DNA of 64,000 nt from Natrialba swarupiae (GCF_008245225.1 NZ_VTAW01000001.1:355253-419252), one strand, 5' to 3'; shown: positions 26,707-35,107, counted from the stretch's first letter. Program-made: numbers and translations. The notes: a model not told the origin generated them from the sequence alone.

Positions 26707-27207
26707 TCAAGCGGGCAGCGAGACGCGACTCACGGGCAGTTTGTACGTCCCGTCCCAGAACTCGAGTTCGGTGACCGTCCAGGAGATCGGCTCGATCTCG
26801 CGATCCGCGAGTCGTCTGGCCGCCGACTCCTCGCCGCCGCGGGCGAGCGTGACGTGTGGGACGTACTCGGGGCCCTCGAGTCCGTCGACCGTCTCGAAGA
26901 CGTCGACGAGATCGGCGTGGATCGCCTCGAGGCCGGGGCTCTCGACGGCGAGGTAGACGACCGGTGCCGATCCGAGCGGCGGGTCCGAAAAGTAGTCGAT
27001 ACCCGCGATCCGGGCCTCGACGGCCGGTGTGCCCTCGAGTGCGCGGTGGGCGCGATGCTGTAACTGGGCGACGTGATCGGCGTCACCGAGGCGCTTGAGC
27101 AGACAGGAGTGGTCCTCGCGGACGGTCTCGAATCCGACGAGTTCGGGATAGAGTTCGTTCGCCAGGGTTCGGACGCGTCCCGGAACCGGTACGTTGACGC
27201 TGTACAC
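26707..27207 (-). CDS. 2H phosphoesterase (2'-5' RNA ligase family)
   Basis: 166 residues with the bilobal 2H fold. The second HxTx is clear (EYVPHVTLARGGEES), while the first reads HSCLLKRLGDAD, that is H-x-C-L with Cys in place of Thr. Members hydrolyse 2',3'-cyclic or 1'',2''-cyclic phosphates. An intact second motif with an altered first suggests modified or weak activity. The gene starts MYSVNVPVPGRVRTLA. No operon partner is evident. Confidence 0.8.
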   Translation of the reverse strand: MYSVNVPVPGRVRTLANELYPELVGFETVREDHSCLLKRLGDADHVAQLQHRAHRALEGTPAVEARIAGIDYFSDPPLGSAPVVYLAVESPGLEAIHADLVDVFETVDGLEGPEYVPHVTLARGGEESAARRLADREIEPISWTVTELEFWDGTYKLPVSRVSLPA

Positions 27208-27305
27208 TCGGTTGTGGTAGGGCCGCCCGAGATATCAGTCCTCCGCTCTGTCGTGATAGGTGTCGGGGCGACGCCTCGAGACGATCATCCCCGGACAGAT
27301 ACCCG

Positions 27306-27377
27306 GTTCCGTTCGATTGGAACGAACGTATTCGGTGCGAGCAGTTCACGACCCACTGCCAATCGTTCGCACGGAAC
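27306..27377. repeat. interrupted inverted repeat upstream of the membrane-anchored HTH gene
   Basis: GTTCCGTTCGATTGG (27306-27320) mirrors, with gaps, CCAATCGTTCGCACGGAAC (27359-27377). It lies 40-80 bp before the TATA box of the 27448 gene. It may be an operator or a folded leader. Confidence 0.35.
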
Positions 27378-27418
27378 CAAACTGATAAAAACCACCAGCC
27401 GTCGGCGTCGGAAAGACC

Positions 27419-27425
27419 TATTTAG
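27419..27425 (+). promoter_or_regulatory. TATA box of the membrane-anchored HTH gene
   Basis: TATTTAG at 27419-27425 sits 23-29 bp before the ATG at 27448, fitting leaderless initiation. Confidence 0.65.
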
Positions 27426-27447
27426 TCGGCTACGACATACTCACATA

Positions 27448-28704
27448 ATGGACGTGAGGGGGCTACGGGCCCTTGGCGTGCTCGTGGTGGTCGGGTGCCT
27501 GATCGCGGCCGTTCCGGCGGCGTCTTCTGCTGTGGTGGCGGACGTCGGCACGGGGAGCGCCGCGTTTCAGGAGACTGCAGACGACGAACAACAGGCCGCA
27601 GACGACGAAATCGACGACGGGGACGAGAGTCCGAATAACGAGACTGAAAACGGGGACGGTCCGACCAACGAGACCGACAACGGAGACGCGCCAGTCAACG
27701 AAACCGATCCCGAGGAGGGGAGCGACGACGGCCTCAACGAGAGCGCCCAGCTCGATAGTGCCGAGGAGGTACACATCGACGTCTTCCTCCACGAGAACAC
27801 CTCGGCGACGTTCGTCGTCGACTACCGCTTCGAGAACGACTCGACGCAGAACTGGGAGCGCCTCCGGGACGACGTCGAGGAGAATTCCGAGGAGTACGCG
27901 TCGAACGAACACTCCGATTGGAACGACATTCTCGAGGAAGGACAAAACCGGACCGACCGGGAGATGGAGATCTCGAACGTCGAGGTCGAGACGGATACCA
28001 GTTCGGCACCGCGGAACCTCGGTCATGTCGAGTTTACGTTCGAGTGGTCGTCGTTCTCCCACGTCGAGATCAACCGTATCGAAGCGGGGGACGCACTCGC
28101 CGGCTTTACGCTCGTCGACGACACGACGTTGCAGTTCTTCTGGCCCGACGGATACGTCGTTCGAGAGGCCGATCCCTCGCCGGACGATCCGCCGGAGGGG
28201 TCGATCTTTTGGGACGGCGACGGCACCGAATTCACCGACGAACAGCCACTGATCGTGCTCATCGAGAACGCGGAAGGAACGGAGGAACCGGTCGAACCCG
28301 AGGAGAGCCCATCGATGCCGTGGCTCGCAGTTGCGGGTGCGCTCGCGCTGTTGGTGGCCGCCGCCGCGATTGGCTGGGCGATCAGACACCGGGCGGACGG
28401 AGTCAGCTACTCACCAGGCAACGGTCCAGCACAGCAGGCGAGAGTGCCGGTCGAGTCCGACGAGCCCGGCAGTCAAACAGCCGGCCCGCCGGACGAACTG
28501 CTGAGCAACGAAGAGCGCGTGCTCCGGCTGCTCGAGCAACGTGGCGGCCGGATCAAACAACAGGAGATCGTCGCCGAGCTCGACTGGACCGAGGCCAAAA
28601 CGAGCCAGGTCGTCAGCGGGCTTCGGGAGGACGAAGAGGTCGAAGTCTTCCGCATCGGCCGGGAGAACGTCCTTTCGCTTCCGGACGAAGAGGAAGTGAA
28701 CTGA
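27448..28704 (+). CDS. membrane-spanning protein with a cytoplasmic winged-helix domain
   Basis: 418 residues. There is an N-terminal signal/anchor (ALGVLVVVGCLIAAVPAASS), then a long acidic Asn/Asp/Thr linker with NETDNGD-type repeats. An extracytoplasmic domain (EEVHIDVFLHENTSATFVVD to QPLIVLIENAEG) follows, then a transmembrane helix (WLAVAGALALLVAAAAIGWAI). The C-terminal HTH is LLSNEERVLRLLEQRGGRIK and onwards: QQEIVAELDWTEAKTSQVVS. This layout is typical of haloarchaeal DUF7345/DUF7343-type sensors that may couple an external signal to DNA. It is not a two-component kinase. Confidence 0.85.
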   Translation: MDVRGLRALGVLVVVGCLIAAVPAASSAVVADVGTGSAAFQETADDEQQAADDEIDDGDESPNNETENGDGPTNETDNGDAPVNETDPEEGSDDGLNESAQLDSAEEVHIDVFLHENTSATFVVDYRFENDSTQNWERLRDDVEENSEEYASNEHSDWNDILEEGQNRTDREMEISNVEVETDTSSAPRNLGHVEFTFEWSSFSHVEINRIEAGDALAGFTLVDDTTLQFFWPDGYVVREADPSPDDPPEGSIFWDGDGTEFTDEQPLIVLIENAEGTEEPVEPEESPSMPWLAVAGALALLVAAAAIGWAIRHRADGVSYSPGNGPAQQARVPVESDEPGSQTAGPPDELLSNEERVLRLLEQRGGRIKQQEIVAELDWTEAKTSQVVSGLREDEEVEVFRIGRENVLSLPDEEEVN

Positions 28705-28771
28705 CCTCACCCGCCATCACACGGATGGCCACCACCGAATCGAAACCCCTGGTGGACTCCGGATAACAGGA

Positions 28772-28778
28772 TTTAATA
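28772..28778 (+). promoter_or_regulatory. TATA box before the Arg-rich leader ORF
   Basis: TTTAATA at 28772-28778 lies 25-31 bp before the ATG at 28803, the distance expected of a haloarchaeal promoter giving a leaderless message. Confidence 0.55.
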
Positions 28779-28802
28779 CGCCCCGTTTACAACCCGTCGA
28801 CA

Positions 28803-28898
28803 ATGGTTTGGCCCGTCGGAACCGTATCCGCCGATGTGGATACCGACGGGACCCTCTCTCCACCACGATCGCGGCGACCGCGGCGGCGGGCTCGTTGA
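28803..28898 (+). CDS. candidate 31-residue arginine-rich leader peptide upstream of argG
   Basis: ATG GTT TGG starts a 31-codon ORF ending at a TGA at 28896-28898. Residues 20-31 read SPPRSRRPRRRAR-like text, with seven Arg among the last ten (codons CGA, CGG and CGT, none CGC). A TATA box sits at leaderless distance. The stop codon lies in the loop and 3' arm of a hairpin. It is on the same strand as argG and ends 153 bp before it. A sensing peptide of Arg-tRNA supply is an inference; a chance GC-rich ORF is possible. Confidence 0.4.
   Translation: MVWPVGTVSADVDTDGTLSPPRSRRPRRRAR
28812..28850 (+). promoter_or_regulatory. stem-loop 1 inside the leader ORF
   Basis: CCCGTCGG (28812-28819) pairs with CCGACGGG (28843-28850). 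Continuing inward, GTATCC pairs with GGATAC after a small AACC bulge, giving about 13 paired bases and an 8-nt loop. The loop segment CCGCCG (28828-28833) could instead pair with CGGCGG in the Arg codons (28881-28886), a possible switch. Confidence 0.45.
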
Positions 28899-28903
28899 GC
28901 CCG
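28887..28903 (+). promoter_or_regulatory. stem-loop 2 covering the leader stop codon
   Basis: CGGGCTC, loop GTT, GAGCCCG: a perfect 7-bp stem. The last Arg codon and the TGA lie in it. No strong U-run follows, so it is not a classic intrinsic terminator. Confidence 0.5.
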
Positions 28904-29017
28904 TACTACATACCTCTCCATCGTCGTTCGTTCGATCGTTTCCACGATTTCGGAAAGTGGCTAATTTTCAACCAGCAACCGCTCTAACATTAAAATTCTA
29001 AACCCAAACCAACGAAC

Positions 29018-29023
29018 TTAATA
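29018..29023 (+). promoter_or_regulatory. TATA box of argG
   Basis: TTAATA at 29018-29023, with an A-rich stretch upstream, lies ~30 bp before the argG ATG. It predicts a transcript with a 5' end a few bases before the start, separate from the leader promoter. Confidence 0.6.
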
Positions 29024-29051
29024 CCGTCCTGGCGTTTCACTCGAGTACGAC

Positions 29052-30236
29052 ATGACACGCGTGGCACTTGCGTTCTCGGGCGGACTGGATACGACGGTCT
29101 GTGTCCCGCTGCTCGAGGAAGAGTACGGATACGACGAGGTAATCGGCGTCACGGTGGACGTCGGACAGCCGGCCGAGGAGTTCGACGAGGCCGAAGAGAC
29201 CGCGGCAGCACTCGATCTGGAACACTACGTCGTCGACGCCAAAGACGAGTTCGCGGATCTCTGTCTCGATGGCGTGCGCGCGAACGCGACGTACCAGGGT
29301 TACCCACTTGGCACGGCGCTTGCACGTCCCGTGATCGCGAAGGCGATCCTCGAGGTCGCCGAGGAACAGGACTGTACCGGCATCGCTCACGGCTGTACGG
29401 GCAAAGGAAACGACCAGCTCCGGTTCGAGGCCGTCTGGCGTGACTCTGACCTCGAGGTGATCGCACCCGTGCGCGAACTCGGGCTCACCCGCGAGTGGGA
29501 ACAGGAGTACGCCGACGAGCGCGACCTCCCCGTCGAGGGCGGCAGCGGCGGCGACTGGTCGATCGACACCAACCTCTGGAGTCGCTCGGTCGAGGGCGAC
29601 GAACTCGAGGATCCGAACTACGTCCCGCCGGCCGAGATCTACGAGTGGACCCAGGACCCCTCCGGCGAGACAGAGGAGATCGAAATCAGCTTCGAGAACG
29701 GCTATCCGATCGCCGTCGACGGCGAGGAGATGGATCCCGTCGCGCTGATCGAACATTTGAACGAGATCGCCGGCGCCTACGGCGTCGGTCGCACCGACTC
29801 GATGGAAGACCGCATGCTCGGGCTCAAAGTTCGTGAGAACTACGAACACCCCGCGGCGACGACGCTGCTCAACGCCCACGAGGCGCTCGAGGGGCTCGTC
29901 CTCACCCAGGAGGAACGCGAGTTCAAACAGCTGATCGACCAGCGCTGGTCGAAGAAAGGCTACGAAGGACTGGTCGACGCACCGCTCGTGAGCGCACTCG
30001 AGGGCTTCGTCGACGAGACCCAGAAACGCGTCACCGGCACGGTGACGATCCGCTTCGAAGGCGGCCAGGCTCGTGCGGTCGCCCGAGACAGCGAGTACGC
30101 CGCGTACTCGGCCGAACACGCCTCTTTCGACACGGAGTCGGTCGGCAAGATCGATCAGGAGGATGCGACGGGCGTCGCGAAGTACCACGGCTTCCAGCGC
30201 CGTCTCGCCAACAGCGTGATCGACGGGGACGAGTAA
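29052..30236 (+). CDS. argG: argininosuccinate synthase
   Basis: 394 residues. It joins citrulline and aspartate with ATP to argininosuccinate, the penultimate step of arginine synthesis. Motifs include VALAFSGGLDTTVCVPLLEE (PP-loop), GCTGKGNDQLRFE and RDLPVEGGSGGDWSIDTNLW, which are family specific. Full length for the family (about 400). argH follows after 2 bp. The upstream region holds the TATA box at 29018 and the Arg-rich leader. Confidence 0.97.
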   Translation: MTRVALAFSGGLDTTVCVPLLEEEYGYDEVIGVTVDVGQPAEEFDEAEETAAALDLEHYVVDAKDEFADLCLDGVRANATYQGYPLGTALARPVIAKAILEVAEEQDCTGIAHGCTGKGNDQLRFEAVWRDSDLEVIAPVRELGLTREWEQEYADERDLPVEGGSGGDWSIDTNLWSRSVEGDELEDPNYVPPAEIYEWTQDPSGETEEIEISFENGYPIAVDGEEMDPVALIEHLNEIAGAYGVGRTDSMEDRMLGLKVRENYEHPAATTLLNAHEALEGLVLTQEEREFKQLIDQRWSKKGYEGLVDAPLVSALEGFVDETQKRVTGTVTIRFEGGQARAVARDSEYAAYSAEHASFDTESVGKIDQEDATGVAKYHGFQRRLANSVIDGDE

Positions 30237-30238
30237 CG

Positions 30239-31795
30239 ATGACCGAGGAGAGCGCTCACGACGGACGGGCGGACGTCGATCCCGCGACGGCGATCGGCAG
30301 CGAGTCGAGCCGGCGGATCGCGACCGACGGCGGCTCCGACGAAGGCGTCGTCCGCCGGGACCGGTTCAGCGGCGGCCCCGCCCGGAGCTTTCTCTCCTCG
30401 CTTGCGGCCGACGAACGAATTTTCGAGGCGGACCTCGAGGTCGACCGTGCACACGTCGTGATGCTCGCCGAGCAGGGAATCGTCGACGACGACGTCGCCG
30501 GCGAGATCCTGACCGCCCTCGACGCGATCGAGGTCGACGGCCACGGCTCGTTGCCCGACGGCGAGGACGTCCACGAGGCGATCGAGACCGGCGTTATCGA
30601 ACGCATCGGTGCCGACGGCGGGAAGATGCACACCGCGCGCTCGAGAAACGACGAGGTCGCCGCCTGCATCCGCTATCGCCTCCGTGAGGACGTCCTGGCG
30701 GCGATCGAGGCGACGCTTGCACTCCGCGAGGCGCTACTCGAGACCGCCACAGAGCACACCGAGACGATCATGCCCGGCTACACCCACCTCCAGCCGGCCC
30801 AGCCGACGACGGTCGCCCACTGGGCCTGTTCCTACGAGTCCGCGGTTCGCCGCGATACCGAACGGTTGCTCGACGCCCACGAGCGGATCAACGAGTCGCC
30901 GCTGGGCGCGGCCGCGTTCGCGGGGACGACGTTCGATATCGACCGCGAACGCACGGCCGAGTTGCTCGGCTTCGAGGGGGTCGTCGAGAACTCGATGGAC
31001 GCTTCCTCGAGCCGGGATTTCCTGCTCGAGACGACCCAGGCGCTATCGACACACGCGACGACCCTGTCGGGGCTCGCCGAGGACGTGATCGTCTTCGCGA
31101 ACCGCGGCTTCGTTTCCCTCTCGGACGACTACTCCTCGACGTCGTCGATCATGCCCCAGAAGAAGAATCCGGACACACTCGAGCTCGTCCGCGCCGTCGC
31201 GGGCGATGCGGCGGGCGAGGTCCAGGGGCTGACGACGACGCTCAAGGGACTCCCACGTGCGTACAACCGCGACCTCCAGCGGGCGACGCCCCACGCCTGG
31301 GAGACCGTCGACGCGGTGGCGGAAGCGAGTTCCGTCGCGGCCGGTGCGGTCGCCACGGCCGAGTGGAACGACGCGGCGCTCGCGGCCGAGGCCGGCGACG
31401 GGTTCTCGACGGCGACCGGCGTCGCCGACCTGCTGGCCGCGAACGGACTCCCGTTCCGGACGGCCCACGAGATCGTCGCGAGCGCGGCCGAACGACTCGA
31501 GGACGCCGACACCGAGGAATCGGATCTCGACGCCATCGCGGCGGCCGCGGGAACGGTCCTCGAGGAACCGCTCGAGTCGGTCGTCGACCTCGAGGCGGTC
31601 GAAGCCGCCCTCGACCCCGTCGAGAGCGTCGCGAGTCGCAACTCGCGTGGCGGACCAGCACCCGACGAGGTCGAGTCACAACTCGCCGGCGCTCGCGAGG
31701 ATCTCACGGCCGACGAAACCGCCCTCGAGACGCGAGCGGAAGCGCTCGAGGCGGCCCATCAGACGCTTCGTGCCGAGGTGAACGGCTATGTGTGA
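30239..31795 (+). CDS. argH: argininosuccinate lyase
   Basis: 518 residues. It cleaves argininosuccinate to arginine and fumarate. The core opens VVRRDRFSGGPARSFLSSLA; the fumarase superfamily signature SSIMPQKKNPDTLELVR is intact, as are HTARSRNDEVA and TETIMPGYTHLQPAQPTTVAH. The first ~40 residues are a disordered extension absent from bacterial ArgH. It is two bases from argG, so surely co-transcribed. A 186-bp gap with a new promoter follows before lysW. Confidence 0.97.
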   Translation: MTEESAHDGRADVDPATAIGSESSRRIATDGGSDEGVVRRDRFSGGPARSFLSSLAADERIFEADLEVDRAHVVMLAEQGIVDDDVAGEILTALDAIEVDGHGSLPDGEDVHEAIETGVIERIGADGGKMHTARSRNDEVAACIRYRLREDVLAAIEATLALREALLETATEHTETIMPGYTHLQPAQPTTVAHWACSYESAVRRDTERLLDAHERINESPLGAAAFAGTTFDIDRERTAELLGFEGVVENSMDASSSRDFLLETTQALSTHATTLSGLAEDVIVFANRGFVSLSDDYSSTSSIMPQKKNPDTLELVRAVAGDAAGEVQGLTTTLKGLPRAYNRDLQRATPHAWETVDAVAEASSVAAGAVATAEWNDAALAAEAGDGFSTATGVADLLAANGLPFRTAHEIVASAAERLEDADTEESDLDAIAAAAGTVLEEPLESVVDLEAVEAALDPVESVASRNSRGGPAPDEVESQLAGAREDLTADETALETRAEALEAAHQTLRAEVNGYV

Positions 31796-31947
31796 GTTCG
31801 TCGGTCCACGACCGCGGCGGCGACGGTCCCCGTGAGGGGATAATCCAAAAACTAAATGATATGTCAAAGTAGAACTGCGGTGAAATGGCGTCAGCGGTCC
31901 GTTAGAGTGGAGTGCAGATAGTATAATTTTGCTGTTAAGTTCGAAGC

Positions 31948-31954
31948 CTTTAAG
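31948..31954 (+). promoter_or_regulatory. TATA box of the lysW operon
   Basis: CTTTAAG at 31948-31954 sits ~30 bp before the lysW ATG (31982), preceded by a purine-rich BRE-like stretch. A second A/T-rich box TATAATTTT lies at 31922-31930. So the lysW-argF unit can be read apart from argGH. Confidence 0.6.
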
Positions 31955-31981
31955 GACACCCGGCTCTCAGTTGCGAGTACA

Positions 31982-32146
31982 ATGACCGAATGCGTCGAGT
32001 GTGGGGCCGAGGTGTCCCTGCACGACGATCTGGAGAGTGGAGAGATCGTTGACTGTACCACGTGTGGCGCCGAGCTGGAAGTCGTCGATACCGAGCCGCC
32101 AGTCCTCGAGCGAGCCCCGGAGCTCGAAGAGGACTGGGGTGAGTGA
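31982..32146 (+). CDS. lysW: LysW-type amino-group carrier protein
   Basis: 54 residues. It carries the growing intermediate on the C-terminal Glu and protects the alpha-amino group during ornithine (and possibly lysine) synthesis. Two zinc pairs are seen (CVECGAE and CTTCGAE), with the acidic tail ending in EDWGE, the family hallmark. Its small size keeps it out of many gene calls. lysX follows 52 bp later. Confidence 0.95.
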   Translation: MTECVECGAEVSLHDDLESGEIVDCTTCGAELEVVDTEPPVLERAPELEEDWGE

Positions 32147-32198
32147 CCTTGCAGACGGTCACAGTACACATCCCCCGTAGACACTCCGGACACCAGGG

Positions 32199-33086
32199 GT
32201 GGTTCGAGTGAAGGTAGGAATACTCTACTCCCGAATCCGCAAGGACGAGAAGCTCCTTTTGAACGAGCTTCGCGAGCGCGACCACGAGGTCGAGAAGATC
32301 GACGTCCGCAAACACGGCTTCGACATCGGCGAGGTCCCCGATGAGTTTGTCGACCTCGACGTCGTCGTCGACCGCTGTCTCGCCACGAGTCGGAGCCTCT
32401 ACGCCACGCAGTTTCTCGAGGCGTACGGCATCCCCGTGGTCAACAGCCACGAGACCGCGGAGATCTGTGCGGACAAGGTAAAAAATAGCCTCGCGCTCGA
32501 GCGAGCCGGCGTTCCGACACCCGCGACGAAAGTCGCGTTCACGAAAGAGACCGCGATGGACGCCATCGAGGAGTTCGGGTATCCCTGCGTCCTCAAGCCC
32601 GTCGTCGGCTCCTGGGGACGCCTGATGGCCAAGATCGACTCTCGCGACGCCGCAGAAGCGATCTTAGAGCACAAGGCGACGCTCGGCCACTACGAGCACA
32701 AGGTGTTCTACATCCAGGAGTTCGTCGAGAAGCCCGGGCGGGACATTCGCGTGGTCGCGACCGACGGCGAGCCGATCGCCGCGATGGTCCGCTCGTCGGA
32801 TCACTGGATCACGAACGCCGCGAAGGGTGCCGAGACGGACGTCTTCGAACTCGACGACCGCGCGAGGGAACTCGTCGAGGCGGCGAGCGACGCCGTCGGC
32901 GGCGGTCTCCTGGGTGTGGACCTCATGGAGACGGGCGACGAGTACACCGTCCACGAGGTCAACCACACCGTCGAGTTCAAGGCGCTGGATAGCGCCGTCG
33001 AGACCGACGTCGCGTCCACCGTCGTCGACTGGCTCGAAGAGAAAGCAACCGCCGCGGCCGACGGCGAACTCGAGGTGACCACCTGA
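32199..33086 (+). CDS. lysX: LysX/ArgX ATP-grasp ligase for the LysW carrier
   Basis: 295 residues. It ligates glutamate (and/or alpha-aminoadipate) to the C-terminal Glu of LysW, with ATP. Motifs: VGILYSRIRKDEKLLLNEL, EYGYPCVLKPVVGSWGR-like text (EEFGYPCVLKPVVGSWGRLM), YIQEFVEKPGRDIRVV and EVNHTVEFK (metal site). The start is a GTG at 32199; another GTG at 32208 gives MKVGILYS and is equally likely. The stop overlaps the argC ATG by one base (TGATG). Confidence 0.93.
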   Translation: MVRVKVGILYSRIRKDEKLLLNELRERDHEVEKIDVRKHGFDIGEVPDEFVDLDVVVDRCLATSRSLYATQFLEAYGIPVVNSHETAEICADKVKNSLALERAGVPTPATKVAFTKETAMDAIEEFGYPCVLKPVVGSWGRLMAKIDSRDAAEAILEHKATLGHYEHKVFYIQEFVEKPGRDIRVVATDGEPIAAMVRSSDHWITNAAKGAETDVFELDDRARELVEAASDAVGGGLLGVDLMETGDEYTVHEVNHTVEFKALDSAVETDVASTVVDWLEEKATAAADGELEVTT

Positions 33087-34168
33087 TGGCCGTCGACACC
33101 GAAGCCGGTGGGTCCGACGCTGCGAGCGGCGAGACGGTCACCGCGAGCATCATCGGCGGCTCCGGCTTCGTGGGCGGTGAACTGCTTCGGCTCCTCGCGA
33201 GCCACCCCAACGTCGAGATCGTCGAGGTCACGAGCCGGTCGAAAGCCGGCAAGAGCGTCGGCTCCGTCCATCCCCCGCTTCGCGGGACGGACCTCCGGTT
33301 TACGGAACCCGACGACCCGGCGAGTGTCGACGTGCTGTTCGCCGCGACGCCCCACGGCGTCTCGATGAGCCAGATCGACGACTTTTTCGACGTTGCGGAT
33401 ACGGTCGTCGACCTCTCGGCGGACTTCCGGCTGAACACCGAAGCGCAGTACGAGGAGTGGTACGACGGCCACGACGCACCCGAGTACTTACAGAAGGCGG
33501 AGTACGCGCTCCCCGAAATCAATCGAGAGAACCTCGAGGGTGCCGAGCTCGTCGCCGGTGGCGGCTGTAACGCCACCGCGACCATTCTCGGACTCTACCC
33601 GCTCGTCGAGGCGGGTATCGTCGACGGCGACCAGCAGATCGTCGTCGACGTGAAGGTCGGCTCCTCCGAAGGGGGGGCCGGCGGCGGCGACGCCTCGAGC
33701 CATCCCGAACGGTCGGGCGTCGTCCGACCCTACGCGCCGACGGGCCACCGCCACGAGGCCGAGATCGAACAGTTCCTCGACACCTCGGTGGCCTTCACGT
33801 GCCACGCAGTGGACATGGTCCGCGGCGCGAGCGCGACCAGCCACGTCTTCCCGTCGGGGCCGGTCTCGAAGGGCGACCTCTGGAAAGCCTACCGCGGCGC
33901 GTACGAGGACGAACCGTTCGTCCGCATGGCTGCCGGCGGCTCCGGCGTCTACCGCTATCCGGAGCCGAAGGCGGTCGCCGGGACCAACGTAGCGGAGGTC
34001 GGATTCGAACTCGACCCGACCAACAAGCGCGTCGTCGTCTTCTCGGCGATCGACAACATGATGAAGGGATCGGCCGGCCAGGCGATTCACGCCGCCAACA
34101 TCGCGCTCGGTTTCGAGGAGACCGCTGGACTCGAGTTTACGGGACTCCACCCCGTGGGGGCACCCTGA
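33086..34168 (+). CDS. argC: LysW-glutamyl (N-acetyl-type) 5-phosphate reductase
   Basis: 360 residues. It reduces the phosphorylated carrier-bound glutamate (or aminoadipate) to the semialdehyde with NADPH. The N-terminal Rossmann segment TASIIGGSGFVGGELLRLLA is followed by LVAGGGCNATATILGLYPL with the catalytic Cys, then GHRHEAEIEQFL and KAVAGTNVAEVGF. Family length is about 345-355. It is first in the argC-B-D-E-F series. Confidence 0.95.
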   Translation: MAVDTEAGGSDAASGETVTASIIGGSGFVGGELLRLLASHPNVEIVEVTSRSKAGKSVGSVHPPLRGTDLRFTEPDDPASVDVLFAATPHGVSMSQIDDFFDVADTVVDLSADFRLNTEAQYEEWYDGHDAPEYLQKAEYALPEINRENLEGAELVAGGGCNATATILGLYPLVEAGIVDGDQQIVVDVKVGSSEGGAGGGDASSHPERSGVVRPYAPTGHRHEAEIEQFLDTSVAFTCHAVDMVRGASATSHVFPSGPVSKGDLWKAYRGAYEDEPFVRMAAGGSGVYRYPEPKAVAGTNVAEVGFELDPTNKRVVVFSAIDNMMKGSAGQAIHAANIALGFEETAGLEFTGLHPVGAP

Positions 34169-34169
34169 C

Positions 34170-34256
34170 ATGACTACGCCAAGACGTTCCTGCTCGCTCC
34201 GCTGCGCGGGCTGCGACTTGTCTAGTCACACTCGCCACCGGAGGTGGCTCGCGTGA
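34170..34256 (+). CDS. candidate 28-residue Cys/Arg-rich peptide between argC and argB
   Basis: ATG at 34170, one base after the argC stop, runs 28 codons to a TGA at 34254-34256. That TGA overlaps the GTG start of argB (34253) by four bases. The peptide has three Cys (SCSLRCAGCD) and six Arg (TPRRS, SLR, TRHRRW). The spacing and the overlap match the coupling seen across the operon. It could be a zinc-binding microprotein, or an ORF tuning argB translation. Homologues are not known to me. Confidence 0.4.
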   Translation: MTTPRRSCSLRCAGCDLSSHTRHRRWLA

Positions 34257-35107
34257 CCGTCGTCGTCAAGATCGGCGGCGCTCGCGCCGTCGACCCAGAA
34301 GGTGCGCTCGCGGACGTCGCGAGCCTCATCGAAGACGGCGAGGACGTCGTGTTGACCCACGGCGGTTCCACGGCTGTCGACGAGACCTTGGAAGCGCTCG
34401 GCCAGGAACCGACCTACGTCGAGACGCCCGGCGGCGTCGTCGGGCGCTTCACCGACGAGGAGACGATGGACGTCTTCAAGATGGTCATGCCCGGCAAGCT
34501 CAACACGGACCTCGTCGAGTCGCTTCAGAACGAGGGCGTCGACGCCGTCGGTCTCTCGGGTACGGACGGAAAGTTACTCGAGGGCAAGCGCAAATCCGCC
34601 GTTCGCGTGAAAGAAGACGGCAAGAAGAAGATCAAGCGCGGCGACCACTCGGGGACGATCGAGTCGGTCAACGCGGACCTGCTCGAGACCGTCCTCGCGG
34701 GCGGGTACACGCCCGTCGTCTCGGTACCCGTGTTGGGCCAAGAGAAAGACGGCGAGTACACCGCGGTCAACGCCGACGCCGACCGCGCCGCTGCGGCGAT
34801 TGCAGGGGCGCTCGAGGCCGACCTCGTCGTGCTCACGGACGTCTCGGGGATCTACGAGGATCCCGACGACGAGTCGACCAAGATCGACTCGGCCGCGACG
34901 CCTGCGGCGTTCGAGGCCGTCGAGGAGGCTGCAGAAGGCTTCATGACGAAGAAGGTCATGGCCGCCGAGGAAGCCCTCGAGAGCGGCGCGGCGTCGGTCA
35001 CCGTCGCGACGGCGAACGCCGACGACCCGATCACGAGCGCGCTAGCCGGCGAGGGAACGACCCTCGAGCCCGGCGTGTTAGATACTGAAACGGAGGTAAC
35101 CCAATGA
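34253..35107 (+). CDS. argB: LysW-glutamate (N-acetylglutamate-type) kinase
   Basis: 284 residues from the GTG at 34253 (MTVVVKIGGARAVDPEGALA); an in-frame GTG at 34244 would add three residues. It phosphorylates the carrier-bound glutamate. Motifs: VVLTHGGSTAVDETLEAL (glycine loop), KMVMPGKLNTDLVES, VNADADRAAAAIAGALEADL, and the final LTDVSGIYEDP with FMTKKVMAAEEAL (ATP and Mg handling). An NAGK/LysZ-type kinase. Its stop overlaps the argD ATG. Confidence 0.93.
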   Translation: MTVVVKIGGARAVDPEGALADVASLIEDGEDVVLTHGGSTAVDETLEALGQEPTYVETPGGVVGRFTDEETMDVFKMVMPGKLNTDLVESLQNEGVDAVGLSGTDGKLLEGKRKSAVRVKEDGKKKIKRGDHSGTIESVNADLLETVLAGGYTPVVSVPVLGQEKDGEYTAVNADADRAAAAIAGALEADLVVLTDVSGIYEDPDDESTKIDSAATPAAFEAVEEAAEGFMTKKVMAAEEALESGAASVTVATANADDPITSALAGEGTTLEPGVLDTETEVTQ

